Shown one piece after another: positions 16,075 to 25,300 of a stretch of 64,000 nucleotides of DNA. The notes beneath the pieces are model-generated. The model had not been told where the DNA came from. It saw nothing but the letters and a program-made list of their open reading frames with translations, and ran no database searches. The stretch lies in assembly GCA_965199285.1 (NCBI GenBank), contig OZ240687.1, positions 124,001 through 188,000 on the forward strand, written 5' to 3'. The DNA comes from CBDDGJ01 sp965199285. Its GTDB lineage: Bacteria > Pseudomonadota > Alphaproteobacteria > RS24. Position numbers and translations under genes: made by a program. Positions within the stretch are counted from its first letter, which is position 1. Every line of letters begins with the position of its first letter.

Positions 16075-16543
16075 AGGTTATGCAAGCCTGTTTCATGCTC
16101 CTGACAAGACAGGCGATGAAATTCTACCCGGCGCATTTCGAAAGACATTAGCACAGCCAACAGAAGGCTTTGTCCGTATGTTGTATCAACATGATGTAAA
16201 CCGTCCGATTGGCAAATGGATGACTATTCGTGAGACCAAAAAAGGCCTATGGGTTGAAGGCATATTGGCTACCCATTCAAGCGAAGTTAAAAATGTCGCG
16301 GCGCTTATTTCGGCTGGTGCTGTTGACGGATTATCGATTGGTTATCGTGTTAATCAGGCCATAAAAGGGCGTGGGAAAATCCGCCGCTCTATCAGAGAGA
16401 TTGAGCTGGTGGAAATATCAATTGTAACATTTCCAATGCAATTACAAGCACGTATTCAAAAAACAAAAGACTCTGTGGCAACTGCCACAACCCACATGCA
16501 TGGGGCTGCAAAGCGCCTGCATAAATTATCCATGACCAAGTGA
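16064..16543 (+). CDS. GTA prohead protease (HK97 family S78 type, g4)
   Basis: 159 residues. The catalytic histidine is His43 in MLYQHDVNRPIG and the serine is Ser91 in DGLSIGYR, the arrangement of HK97-type prohead proteases, which remove the scaffold domain of the capsid subunit. The N-terminus QIKGYASLFHAPDKTGDEIL is also typical. Several upstream in-frame ATGs exist; ATG 16064 is preferred because GAGGGAG precedes it by six bases and it starts the conserved domain. The C-terminal 50 residues are basic and variable. Confidence 0.9.
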   Translation: MQIKGYASLFHAPDKTGDEILPGAFRKTLAQPTEGFVRMLYQHDVNRPIGKWMTIRETKKGLWVEGILATHSSEVKNVAALISAGAVDGLSIGYRVNQAIKGRGKIRRSIREIELVEISIVTFPMQLQARIQKTKDSVATATTHMHGAAKRLHKLSMTK

Positions 16544-16554
16544 AAGGAAAAAAT

Positions 16555-17766
16555 ATGGAACTGGAATATGCTTCACAACATGAAGACACACATGAAAATG
16601 TGGAAATCAAATCAGCGCTTGATGAGATGCTAACCGCTTTTGAGCAGTTTAAGCATACCAATGATGAGCGTTTGGATGAGATTGAAAAGCGACAAGACGC
16701 GGATGTGCTCACCGAAGAAAAGCTAGCGCGCATTGATAAGCGTTTGTCACAATTATCAAAAGGTGTACAAAGTCCGGCTCTTGAAGTTTCAGCATCTAAC
16801 CGTGATGAGCTGGAAGCGAAAATGGCGTTTTCGGATTATATCCGTTCCGGCAATGCGATGGCGGTTGCGAATTTATCACGGCGTTCTTATGCTGCGACAA
16901 ATGGCGATGATGGGGCTTTGTTGGTTCCCGATCAAACTCAGCTTCGGCTTGATAATGTTGTCGGCATGCAGTCTATTATGCGGCAGCTGGCACATGTGCA
17001 ACAAGTCATGAGCGGTAGCTATTTGAATGTGGTTTATAGCGATGAAACGGCAAGCGCAAACTGGGTAGGTGAAACAGCTGCGCGGGCGGAAACAAATGTT
17101 GCGCCCTTGCAAGAGCAACGCATTAACTTTTTTGAAATGGTGGCAAATCCTGCTTGCACATCACAATTTGTGGAAGATGCAAGCGTCGATGTTGAAAGCT
17201 GGTTGGTTGAGAATTTGGCCGAAAGTTTTGCAGAAGTGGAAAGTGAAGCCTTTATCACCGGTAATGGCACAAGTCAACCGAAAGGGATTGTAGATGTGAC
17301 GCTTGGTACGGGCGACAAACAAGTAAGCGCTCTTAAAAGTGGTCAGGCAACAAAATTGGGAACCGATCCGGTTGCGAAACTTCTGGATTTTTCTTTTGGG
17401 CTTGATCGTCGCTATCGCGCCAATGCAAGCTGGTTGATGAATGGCTCAACGCTTTCAGAAATTCGGAAACTGAAAGATAGTGATGGTAATTATATTTGGG
17501 TTCCAAATCTGTCAGCCGGACAAGCGGCAACATTATTGGGTCACCCTGTTTATGAAGAAAGCAATATGCCAGATATTGCTGCCAATGCCTTACCAATTGC
17601 ATTTGGGGATTTCAAATCTGCCTATATGATTATTGATCGGCGCGGCCTCTCATTGCTTCGTGATCCGTATAGCAATAAACCTTATATCATGTTCTATTGC
17701 ACCCGACGCGTCGGTGGCGCGGTGGTCAATTATAAGGCTTATCGGTTGTACCAGATTGCGGCATAA
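16555..17766 (+). CDS. GTA major capsid protein (HK97 fold, g5)
   Basis: 403 residues. Residues about 10-75 form a charged coiled coil (DERLDEIEKRQDADVLTEEK), the delta/scaffold domain that the prohead protease should remove. The remainder is the HK97 capsid fold with GALLVPDQTQLRLDNVVGM, then the EFxAEVESEAFITGNGTSQP-like E-loop/P-domain region and the C-terminal FYCTRRVGGAVVNYKAYRL. ATG 16555 with AAAGGA upstream is chosen over an earlier ATG (16540) inside the protease stop region. No cleavage site can be placed precisely. Confidence 0.93.
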   Translation: MELEYASQHEDTHENVEIKSALDEMLTAFEQFKHTNDERLDEIEKRQDADVLTEEKLARIDKRLSQLSKGVQSPALEVSASNRDELEAKMAFSDYIRSGNAMAVANLSRRSYAATNGDDGALLVPDQTQLRLDNVVGMQSIMRQLAHVQQVMSGSYLNVVYSDETASANWVGETAARAETNVAPLQEQRINFFEMVANPACTSQFVEDASVDVESWLVENLAESFAEVESEAFITGNGTSQPKGIVDVTLGTGDKQVSALKSGQATKLGTDPVAKLLDFSFGLDRRYRANASWLMNGSTLSEIRKLKDSDGNYIWVPNLSAGQAATLLGHPVYEESNMPDIAANALPIAFGDFKSAYMIIDRRGLSLLRDPYSNKPYIMFYCTRRVGGAVVNYKAYRLYQIAA

Positions 17767-17768
17767 TT

Positions 17769-18332
17769 ATGATTAGCCTTTTAACACAAGGGCCGCAAAT
17801 TGAACCCGTAACGGTCGCGCAACTGCGCGACCATTTGCGCTTGGATAGTTCCGAAGATAATCTTTTGGCGAGCCTGATTAGCTCGGCGCGGATGGTGGTG
17901 GAAGCCCAAAGCGGTGTGCATTTGATTAATCAGAAATGGAATTTCATTCTTGATGAATGGCCGCAAAATCATGTTGCCCTATCGCAATGGCCGGTCATAT
18001 CTGTGGATAAGATCAATGTGATCGGCACCGAAGTGGAATTAGTTTCACCAGAAACATACCGCCTCGAAACCTATGCGCGACCCGCCACGATATGGTTAAA
18101 TGAAGGGCAAATATGGCCACAAATTAAGCGCGATAAAATGGGGATCGTCATTGAAGCATCGATCGGTTATGGCGCGCGGGCGGATGATGTTCCCGAACCC
18201 TTGCGGCATGTCATTATGCTGCTGGCGGCGCATTGGTTTGAAAGCAATGAGTGGAATGGACAAATTCCCTCATCGCTTATTCCCGCTTCAATTACCGGCA
18301 TGCTGCAAAATTATCGGCAAATGCGAATCTAA
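17769..18332 (+). CDS. GTA head-tail connector (gp6-like, g6)
   Basis: 187 residues of the phage conserved hypothetical/gp6-like connector family. Typical are the N-terminal EPVTVAQLRDHLRLD, the helical LLASLISSARMVVEAQSG and the C-terminal PEPLRHVIMLLAAHWFE. The protein forms the adaptor ring under the portal. ATG 17769 lies three bases after the capsid stop, and the gene is followed at one base by the head-closure gene, so translation is tightly coupled. Confidence 0.87.
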   Translation: MISLLTQGPQIEPVTVAQLRDHLRLDSSEDNLLASLISSARMVVEAQSGVHLINQKWNFILDEWPQNHVALSQWPVISVDKINVIGTEVELVSPETYRLETYARPATIWLNEGQIWPQIKRDKMGIVIEASIGYGARADDVPEPLRHVIMLLAAHWFESNEWNGQIPSSLIPASITGMLQNYRQMRI

Positions 18333-18333
18333 A

Positions 18334-18654
18334 ATGCGGCGGCTTAAATTTCAATTACAACAGCAAAATCTTCATAATGATGGTTTTGTTTGGGAAACCG
18401 TTTCTGAACTGTGGGGGCATTTAATGTCCCGCCATCACAAATTGGAAATTCGGGCCGGCGTAGAAGAGCAAATCGTAACCCATATGATCCGCCTTCATTA
18501 TCATGAGGGCATTCGTCCGGGTATGCGATTTCTACGCGGCACACGAATATTCGAGATATTGACAGTCAATGATGTGGGTGAACGCCAGCGCCGTATGGAT
18601 TGTTTGTGTAGCGAGCAAATTGAACTTGACCCCCTATGGGAGCGTGAGACATGA
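18334..18654 (+). CDS. GTA head-closure/stopper protein (SPP1 gp16-like, g7)
   Basis: 106 residues of the head-tail adaptor family. Typical pieces are VWETVSELWGHL, then a LEIRAGVEEQIVTHMIRLHY strand series and PGMRFLRGTRIFEILTVND. It should close the portal channel after packaging and bind the tail. A longer frame exists upstream but would run through g6; ATG 18334 directly after the g6 stop is chosen. The stop overlaps the next ATG (ATGA). Confidence 0.83.
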   Translation: MRRLKFQLQQQNLHNDGFVWETVSELWGHLMSRHHKLEIRAGVEEQIVTHMIRLHYHEGIRPGMRFLRGTRIFEILTVNDVGERQRRMDCLCSEQIELDPLWERET

Positions 18655-19037
18655 GTATGGCTGCAAATGCGTTATTGGATAGAGTGTTTGAACATATCAG
18701 CGCCGATTCCGAATTACAAAAATTATATCATAAGCACGCTGGCCCGCGCCGGCGTTTGCCGCGCATATCATTTGATTTTATCGAAACCCAACCGGTTGAG
18801 CAGATTGCGGATTTGGAACGCCACAGGCTGCAATTTTCAATCTGGGCAGATTTACACGCAATGGCGGAAATATTGGATTGGGGTCACAAAATGCGATCCC
18901 ATTTCGATAATTTAGACGCGCCCGAAAATTATCATTTGGTTGAGTTTCGAGTTTTGCAACAAAATCTCAGCCCCGATTATGGGGATCGATTATGGCGTTA
19001 TGAAATTCAATATGAAGCGCTAACCGAGCCACGCTGA
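18651..19037 (+). CDS. GTA tail terminator (DUF3168, g8)
   Basis: 128 residues, DUF3168 family. The pattern RISFDFIETQPVE, then RHRLQFSIWADLHAMAEILD and the final LWRYEIQYEALTEP is typical; the protein forms the ring that stops tail-tube growth and joins the tail to the head. The start ATG 18651 overlaps the g7 stop. The gene sits in the standard GTA place before the major tail protein. Confidence 0.85.
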   Translation: MSMAANALLDRVFEHISADSELQKLYHKHAGPRRRLPRISFDFIETQPVEQIADLERHRLQFSIWADLHAMAEILDWGHKMRSHFDNLDAPENYHLVEFRVLQQNLSPDYGDRLWRYEIQYEALTEPR

Positions 19038-19048
19038 AGGAGATAAAA

Positions 19049-19462
19049 ATGGCAATACAAAGAGGAAAAGATATTCTGCTGAAAATCAAAAACAAAGAAA
19101 CCAGCAGTTTTGAAACAATAGGAGGTTTGCGCAGTAGCGAAATCGCATTTAACGCGCAACCTATTGATGTCACCAATGCCGGAAGTGCCGGACGCTGGCG
19201 CGAATTTCTTGGCAATAGCGGCATTCGTTCCGCCCGCATACGCGGCGAAGGTGTATTTCGTGATGAAAGTTCAGATGAGCTTATTCGTGAAATATTTTTT
19301 AATGGCGGACAGGAAGAATGGCAACTCGTATTGCCGAATTTTGGGACATTAAGTGGAAATTTCTCTCTCACAATTCTCAATTATGCAGGCGCGCATGATG
19401 GGGAAGTGAATTGGGATATTGAGCTTCTGTCTGCCGGAGAAATACGTTTTGTCACGCTTTAG
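19049..19462 (+). CDS. GTA major tail tube protein (g9)
   Basis: 137 residues, phage major tail protein of the TP901-1/GTA type. It begins AIQRGKDILLKIKN, has the loop IDVTNAGSAGRWREFL and ends WDIELLSAGEIRFVTL. These subunits stack into the tail tube. ATG 19049 has AAGGAG nine bases upstream. It is followed by the two tail-assembly chaperone genes. Confidence 0.9.
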   Translation: MAIQRGKDILLKIKNKETSSFETIGGLRSSEIAFNAQPIDVTNAGSAGRWREFLGNSGIRSARIRGEGVFRDESSDELIREIFFNGGQEEWQLVLPNFGTLSGNFSLTILNYAGAHDGEVNWDIELLSAGEIRFVTL

Positions 19463-19475
19463 ATGTGTCCCCTTT

Positions 19476-19793
19476 ATGAGCAATAAAAAGCGCGGCGAGC
19501 TCACCCTTATCATCAATGGGCGGCGGCGTTATTTGAAATTAAACTTACATGCGCTGGCGTGTCTTGAAAGCGCTTATAATGATACCGACATATTGCAGCT
19601 GGTGAAAAACTTTGCCGAAACTGGCATGGGGGCGGGTGATGTCGAAAAAATTATTCGTGCCGGTCTTATTGGTATGGATGACCCGCTTTGTGAAACAGAG
19701 CAATCGCTGGATGTGGAAGGCGGGTTTTTGGCCGCCCAAGAGACAGCAATGGAATTACTGCAACTTGCCCTAGGATATGATGATGACATATGA
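19476..19793 (+). CDS. GTA tail assembly chaperone (gp10 family)
   Basis: 105 residues of the GTA gp10 family, which is related to phage tail assembly chaperones that hold the tape-measure protein. It contains the N-terminal GELTLIINGRRRYLKLN and the LHALACLESAYND helix. ATG 19476 is chosen because the earlier in-frame start lies within g9. The last 17 bp overlap the next frame in a +1 relation. Most tailed phages make the second chaperone by frameshift; here the second gene has its own start codons. Confidence 0.8.
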   Translation: MSNKKRGELTLIINGRRRYLKLNLHALACLESAYNDTDILQLVKNFAETGMGAGDVEKIIRAGLIGMDDPLCETEQSLDVEGGFLAAQETAMELLQLALGYDDDI

Positions 19794-19998
19794 AACCAAA
19801 AACTGCCGCGATATGAGATTCCCCTGGCGCGGGATTATGCGCCTCGCGCAATTACATGGAATTGAGACACAAGCAGCTTGGACAATGACACCAGCTGACC
19901 TTTTCTCACTCTTCGATCTTGACACGCGTCAGCCGATCAAGCGGCAGGATATTTTAAGATTAATGAAACAATTTCCCGATGAACAGGATAAATCATAA
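19777..19998 (+). CDS. GTA phage tail assembly chaperone (g10.1-type)
   Basis: 73 residues with FPWRGIMRLAQLHGIETQAA and WTMTPADLFSLF, matching the small tail assembly chaperone that lies between g10 and g11 in GTA clusters. Three consecutive ATGs (19777, 19780, 19783) are possible starts, all inside g10. It ends with TAATG shared with g11. No classical slippery heptamer was noticed in the overlap, so independent initiation is assumed. Confidence 0.75.
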   Translation: MMMTYETKNCRDMRFPWRGIMRLAQLHGIETQAAWTMTPADLFSLFDLDTRQPIKRQDILRLMKQFPDEQDKS

Positions 19999-20432
19999 TG
20001 CCCTCTGGATTACAAGAATTAGCAAATGCGGCATCACAAGCTGATGCAAATATAAAAGCCGTCAATAAAAGTCTGTATGAATTTCAAAAGGCGCAAGACA
20101 AATCAGGATTGGCGGCGGTAAAATTAGGGATTTCGATCGTCGAAGCCTTTGGCGATGTTGATGAGCGTACCCGCAAGCTTTTGCGTCTGATCGAACAATT
20201 GGCACAAGTGTTGCAACGGGGAAGTGAGTTACCGCCATCTGCACGTGGTGGCGGGGGCAGATTGTCCGATCAATCATCGGCATTGGCGCATAGTTTTAAC
20301 GCCCATAATTCAGGCTCATTGCCGGTGAATATAAATCTACATTCGCCTGATATGGCAGGCTTCCAAAGGTCGGAGGGGCAGTTGACAACATTATTTGCGC
20401 GCGCCCTTTCGCGTGGCTTTCAAGGGTTTTAG
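19998..20432 (+). CDS. GTA tape measure protein, short (g11)
   Basis: 144 residues. The place after g10/g10.1 and before the DUF2460 gene is that of the tape measure. The N-terminal half is alpha-helical with alanine and hydrophobic residues (AASQADANIKAVNKSLYEFQ, LGISIVEAFGD), and the middle is glycine/serine rich. From memory the Rhodobacter equivalent is about 219 residues, so this one is clearly shorter. ATG 19998 overlaps the previous stop. Assignment rests on position and helical character. Confidence 0.65.
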   Translation: MPSGLQELANAASQADANIKAVNKSLYEFQKAQDKSGLAAVKLGISIVEAFGDVDERTRKLLRLIEQLAQVLQRGSELPPSARGGGGRLSDQSSALAHSFNAHNSGSLPVNINLHSPDMAGFQRSEGQLTTLFARALSRGFQGF

Positions 20433-20443
20433 GTGGAGTGATA

Positions 20444-21097
20444 ATGTCTGATTATTTTCATCATGTGGTTATGCCAGAGCATCTGGCTTTTGGGTCAAGC
20501 GGCGGACCGCTTTATAAAACTGAAATTGTGCAGACCGCCTCGGGATATGAATATCGTAATGCACCTTGGGCGCATAGTTTGCGGCGCTATAATCTCACCA
20601 GCGGAGCGCGCCCCTTAGCGGATATTCAAACCCTGCTTGCTTTTTTTGAAGCCCGCCGTGGACGGCTATATGGGTTTTTATGGCGCGATTGGATGGATGA
20701 CCGCTCAAGCCTAAATGGACAAGAGATAAGTGCAACAGACCAACCCTTATCTGCGACGGACGCACAGGGGCGGCATTTTCATATTTACAAATATTATGGC
20801 AGTGGTGAGGATGCGGTGGCGCGGCGGATTAGGAAGCCCAGGCCAGATAATTTTTTACTTGCCAAAAATAAAACGGCTTTAAGAAAAGATACAGACTATC
20901 ATTTAGATCATCAAAATGGTGTTGTGACCTTAAATACCGCTCTTGCGCGCGGCGAGGTGCTAACGGCAGGGTTTCATTTTTATGTGCCCGTACGCTTTGA
21001 TACGGATGATCTGGAAGTGCAGCTCAATTCATTTGATACCGGCATTTTACCGTCGGTTCCGCTATTAGAGGTTAAGCTGTCGGATGATGCGGCATGA
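20444..21097 (+). CDS. GTA distal tail protein (DUF2460, g12)
   Basis: 217 residues of the DUF2460/TIGR02217 family. The N-terminal GSSGGPLYKTEIVQTASGYE and the RRYNLTSGARPLADIQTLLA, FFEARRGRLYGFLWRDW segments are characteristic, and the C-terminal VPVRFDTDDLEVQLNSFDTG completes the family pattern. It forms the ring at the tail tip. ATG 20444 follows GGTGGAG; a GTG at 20438 is an alternative. The stop overlaps the g13 ATG. Confidence 0.9.
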   Translation: MSDYFHHVVMPEHLAFGSSGGPLYKTEIVQTASGYEYRNAPWAHSLRRYNLTSGARPLADIQTLLAFFEARRGRLYGFLWRDWMDDRSSLNGQEISATDQPLSATDAQGRHFHIYKYYGSGEDAVARRIRKPRPDNFLLAKNKTALRKDTDYHLDHQNGVVTLNTALARGEVLTAGFHFYVPVRFDTDDLEVQLNSFDTGILPSVPLLEVKLSDDAA

Positions 21098-21933
21098 AAA
21101 ATTTACCAGAAACATTTAAGGATAATCTCGAATCTGAAGTGACGCATTTATGTCGGTGCTGGCAAATCACCCGCCGCGATGGTGTGCATTTAGGGCTTAC
21201 CGATCACAATAATGCGCTTCGCTTTAATAATATATTATTCCATGCCAATGCGGGGATGAATGTCACCGCGATTGAACAGCGCAGTGGCTTGTCAGCGCAT
21301 GGGCTGGATGTGAAAGGGGTGATCGGTTCGCCGTATCTTGCGGCTGAGGATTTGCAAAAAGGGCTTTACGATCATGCACGCTTGCAAATTTTTCTGGTTG
21401 ATTGGCAAAATCCAGAAAATCATCTTTTGCTGATTAGTGGAATCTTTGCTGAGGTTACGATTGAGCAAGGTGCGTTTCAGGTTTCGCTTAAAACAGTAAT
21501 GTCGCATTTGCAAAATCAGAAAGGGCGGGTTTATCAACGTAGTTGTGATACCGCGCTGGGCGATAAGCGTTGTGGTATTGATCTTAGCCAAGATAAATTC
21601 CAAGCCAAGCGACAAATTCGAGCGCTTGATAACACCCAATTAACATTTGATAATCTACCGCATCAGGCGGGATGGTTCGGGCAGGGTAAAATTATCCTTG
21701 CATCCGGTCAAGCGATTGATATTCGTGAGGATTCGCAAAAGGATAATCAGCGCATTATTGTTTTATGGCAAGCGCCGCCGGCGAATATAAAGCCAGGTGA
21801 TGAGGTCACATTGCAGGCCGGATGTGACAAGCAATTTTCGACATGCAAAACAAAATTTGCCAATCAGATAAATTTTCAGGGCTTTCCGCATTTACCAACC
21901 GAAACCACATTGATTTCTGTCGCCGGTTTATAA
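21094..21933 (+). CDS. GTA tail hub protein (DUF2163, cysteine-rich, g13)
   Basis: 279 residues, DUF2163/phage BR0599 family. Cysteines at 20 and 22 (LCRCW), another pair in RSCDTALGDKRCGIDL and a late pair in GCDKQFSTCK could bind an iron-sulfur cluster, as in the lambda L-type hub proteins. The C-terminal part is the conserved hub fold. It joins the distal tail ring to the g15 protein. ATG 21094 overlaps the g12 stop (ATGA). Confidence 0.88.
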   Translation: MKNLPETFKDNLESEVTHLCRCWQITRRDGVHLGLTDHNNALRFNNILFHANAGMNVTAIEQRSGLSAHGLDVKGVIGSPYLAAEDLQKGLYDHARLQIFLVDWQNPENHLLLISGIFAEVTIEQGAFQVSLKTVMSHLQNQKGRVYQRSCDTALGDKRCGIDLSQDKFQAKRQIRALDNTQLTFDNLPHQAGWFGQGKIILASGQAIDIREDSQKDNQRIIVLWQAPPANIKPGDEVTLQAGCDKQFSTCKTKFANQINFQGFPHLPTETTLISVAGL

Positions 21934-21935
21934 AT

Positions 21936-22367
21936 ATGTCTACCGATAAGATTATTAAAATTGCCCGTAGCTGGTGTGATACGCCATATCAGCATCAGGC
22001 GAGTGTGAAAGGGGTTGGGGCCGATTGTCTTGGTCTTATTCGCGGTATTTATCGCGAGCTTTATGGGCAAGAAGCAGCAACGGTTCCCGCCTATCAAAGA
22101 CGTGCCCGCCTTGCTGAGGGGGAAGTGTTGTGGCACGCTGCGGCGCAATATTTGCAGGCCGAATCTTTGCCTCCCAAGCGCGGATATGTGCTTCTTTTCC
22201 GCTTACAGCCGCAACAACCAGCGCGTCATTTAGGGGTGCTTTCTGGCACGGATACAATGATCCATGCCGCGCATGATATGAAGGTTTGTGAAGTGCACTA
22301 TCACCGGTTTTGGCAAAAGCGACTTGTCGCCTGTTTTTCGTTTTCTGCTGTAAAGGATAATTTCTAA
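21936..22367 (+). CDS. GTA NlpC/P60 cell-wall peptidase (g14)
   Basis: 143 residues. The catalytic cysteine is Cys31 in GADCLGLIRG and the histidine is His98 in ARHLGVLSG, the NlpC/P60 dyad. It probably opens peptidoglycan locally during DNA entry. ATG 21936 is two bases after the g13 stop; an upstream frame inside g13 is ignored. The stop is one base before the g15 ATG. No signal peptide is visible, as expected for a particle protein. Confidence 0.88.
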   Translation: MSTDKIIKIARSWCDTPYQHQASVKGVGADCLGLIRGIYRELYGQEAATVPAYQRRARLAEGEVLWHAAAQYLQAESLPPKRGYVLLFRLQPQQPARHLGVLSGTDTMIHAAHDMKVCEVHYHRFWQKRLVACFSFSAVKDNF

Positions 22368-22368
22368 A

Positions 22369-25300
22369 ATGTCTGAATTAAATCTTGTTAGCTCTCCCTC
22401 TACGACGACAGGTAACCCATTGTTGCAGATTGCCCTCACGGCAGCGCAATGGCAGCAATCCCAAAAAACCCCAACCAGAGAATTTGGTCGTCTTGAACAA
22501 TTACAAATTCTGGGCGTGGGAGAAGGTCATTCGATTCCAATCATTTTTGGCCGCATCAGATTAGGCGGGCAGTTGATTTGGCAAGGGGGATTAAAAGAGC
22601 ATGTGCATGAATCGGGTGGCGGTAAATCCAGCAGTGTGCCGCAGCAGCGTCATTATTCTTATAGCACCCATTTTGCGGTTGGCCTATGCGCTGGCGAAAT
22701 ATCGCATATTGGGCGGGTCTGGGCAGATGGTCGCTTGCTGGATTTAAGCAAATATATTATGCGGGTGAATAATGGTACGGCGGATCAGTCGCCTGACCCG
22801 CTCATCCAATCGGTTGAAGGCGAAAATACACCTGCTTATCGTAGTTTGGCTTATGTCGTGTTTCAAGATTTCGATTTATCATCATTTGGCAATCGTATTC
22901 CGCAGCTTAGTTTTGAAGTGTTTCGGCGTAATGAGGAAGCCGCCAATCTCATACGTGGGGTGAATATTATTCCCGGTGCGACGGAATTTGCCTATGCGCC
23001 GGATATTCATGTCCGCGCCCATCGCTGGGATATTATTGGTGAGAATGTCAATGCGAGCCCTAGCTTATCGGATTGGCATGTATCAATAGATGCGTTACAA
23101 GATGCTTGCCCTGCCTGCAAGCAGGCAAATTTAGTTGTTGCCTGGTATGGTACTGATCTACGCGCCGGCGAATGCGTTATCGAACCTCGCGTTCTTGATG
23201 GGCAGCGTCGCAACTTACCGCGTGATTGGTTTGTGGCAGGTCGCGGGCGTGGGCAGGTGAATGTAGTATCGCAGGTAAGAGGGCGGCCAGCCTTTGGCGG
23301 TACGCCAAATGACCAATCAATTATCGATGCGATTAAGGATTTGAAAACGCGCGGTATTGCTGTGACATTTTATCCCTTTTTGATGATGGATATTCCAGCC
23401 GGCAATAATCTGCCGAATTTTGAGGGTGGCAGAGGGCAACCAGCCTATCCATGGCGCGGCCAGATTAGCGTGTATCCGCAAAATGTGAATGGCACAAAAG
23501 AGGCTTATAACCAGCTTCATCGTTTTGTGTATGGGGCGGATGGCAAAAGCGGCTTAAACGGAATGATGGTGCATTATGCAAATCTTTGTGCGCAAGCTGG
23601 CGGGGTTGAGGCATTTCTCATCGGCTCAGAATTTGCCGCCCTTAGTCGAGTAAGCCAAGCGCGAGGTGATTATGTTTTTGCCAAGCTCTTAAAAGAAGTG
23701 GCGGCGAATGTGCGGAAGATTTTGCCCAATACCAAAATCTCTTATGCCTCGAATTGGGATGAATATGGGCATTATGTCGAGCATGAATATGGCGATGTTA
23801 ATTTCCCGCTCGATGAATTTTGGGCGGATGAGAATTGTGACTTCATCGCGATTGATGCTTATTTCCCGCTTTCAGATTGGCGCGATGGGATGACGCATCT
23901 TGATGCCAAAAATGGGGCGCGGTCAATTTCTGATATTGATTATCTCAAAAGCAATATTGAGGGGGGTGAATATTATGATTGGTATTATGCCTCGCAAGAA
24001 GATAGGGACAAGCAGACTCGTACCCCGATTACAGAATGGGTGTTTCGCAGTAAGGATATCCGAAATTGGTGGTTGAACACTCATTATACGCGCCGAAATT
24101 GGCAACAAGACGCTTCCACCCCATGGCAGGCGCAATCAAAACCGATTTGGTTAACCGAGATTGGTTGCCCGGCGGTTGATAAGGGCAGTAATGAACCCAA
24201 TCAGTTTCCGGATAAAAATGCCGCCGCTGCCGCCGCCGGATTGCCCCATTATTCGAACGGGCAACGCGATGATGTTATTCAGCGTCATTATATTCGGGCG
24301 ATAAGCGAATATTTTGAAGACCCCGCGCATAATCCGGTTTCATCTGTCTATCATGCGCCGATGCTGGCACGCGACAAGATTTCTATATGGGCGTGGGATG
24401 CGCGTCCCTTTCCGGTTTTTCCGTATAATACAGGATTATGGGCGGATGGCGTAAATTGGTTTACCGGTCATTGGTTAAATGGGCGGGTTTCGAGCGCTGG
24501 TCTTGCGGATATGTGGCGGCATATAGCGGATGATCAATTAACGATTAATGCCACGCATGGCAGTGTTGCGGTTGAAGGCTATTTGATTGATGGCCAACAT
24601 AGCGCCCGCGAGGCAATGGAACCCTTATTACAAAGTTTTGGCTTAGATGCGGTGGCGGATGGGCAGGGGATAAAAATTTCTGACCGCGGGCAAGCGGTCA
24701 ATATAACCCCGCTTACGGAAGATGATTTACTTGCTGGCAGTGGGCGGGCGGTTTTACAAAGAGATGATGTCAGCCTTTTGCCCAATCTTTTACAGTTGCA
24801 ATATTTGCGCGATGATGGGGCTTATGAAACAGCGATTGTAACAGCACGGGTGAATGAGCAATCATTACCACAGCTACGTTTAAGCGTGCCCTTAGTGATG
24901 TCGCGCGGGCGCGCCGAAACAATCGCGGCGCGTTTATTGCATGAGGTGCGAACCGAATATGAGCATATGCGCTTTATATTGCCGCCGCGCTTTGTGTTTC
25001 TCGAGCCGGCAGATATATTATCCTATCAAGGTAAACTCTGGCGTATTGTCAGTGTCACTTATCAAGGCGCGCTTGAAATTGAAGCGATTCATTATGAACC
25101 AGCTCTATATTCCAACGCGCAGCAGGATCAACTTTATGAAACGCTTATCGAATCTGTTGCGGCGGTGGCGCGGCCAGAATTACATATATTGGAATTGCCG
25201 ATTGCGGCTCAACTGGCAAATGCACAAAATGATTGGCCAGAAGGTGCGCCACTGGCCGCTGTTAGTGGACGGCCATGGCCATCTTCGGTTCTTATTGAGG

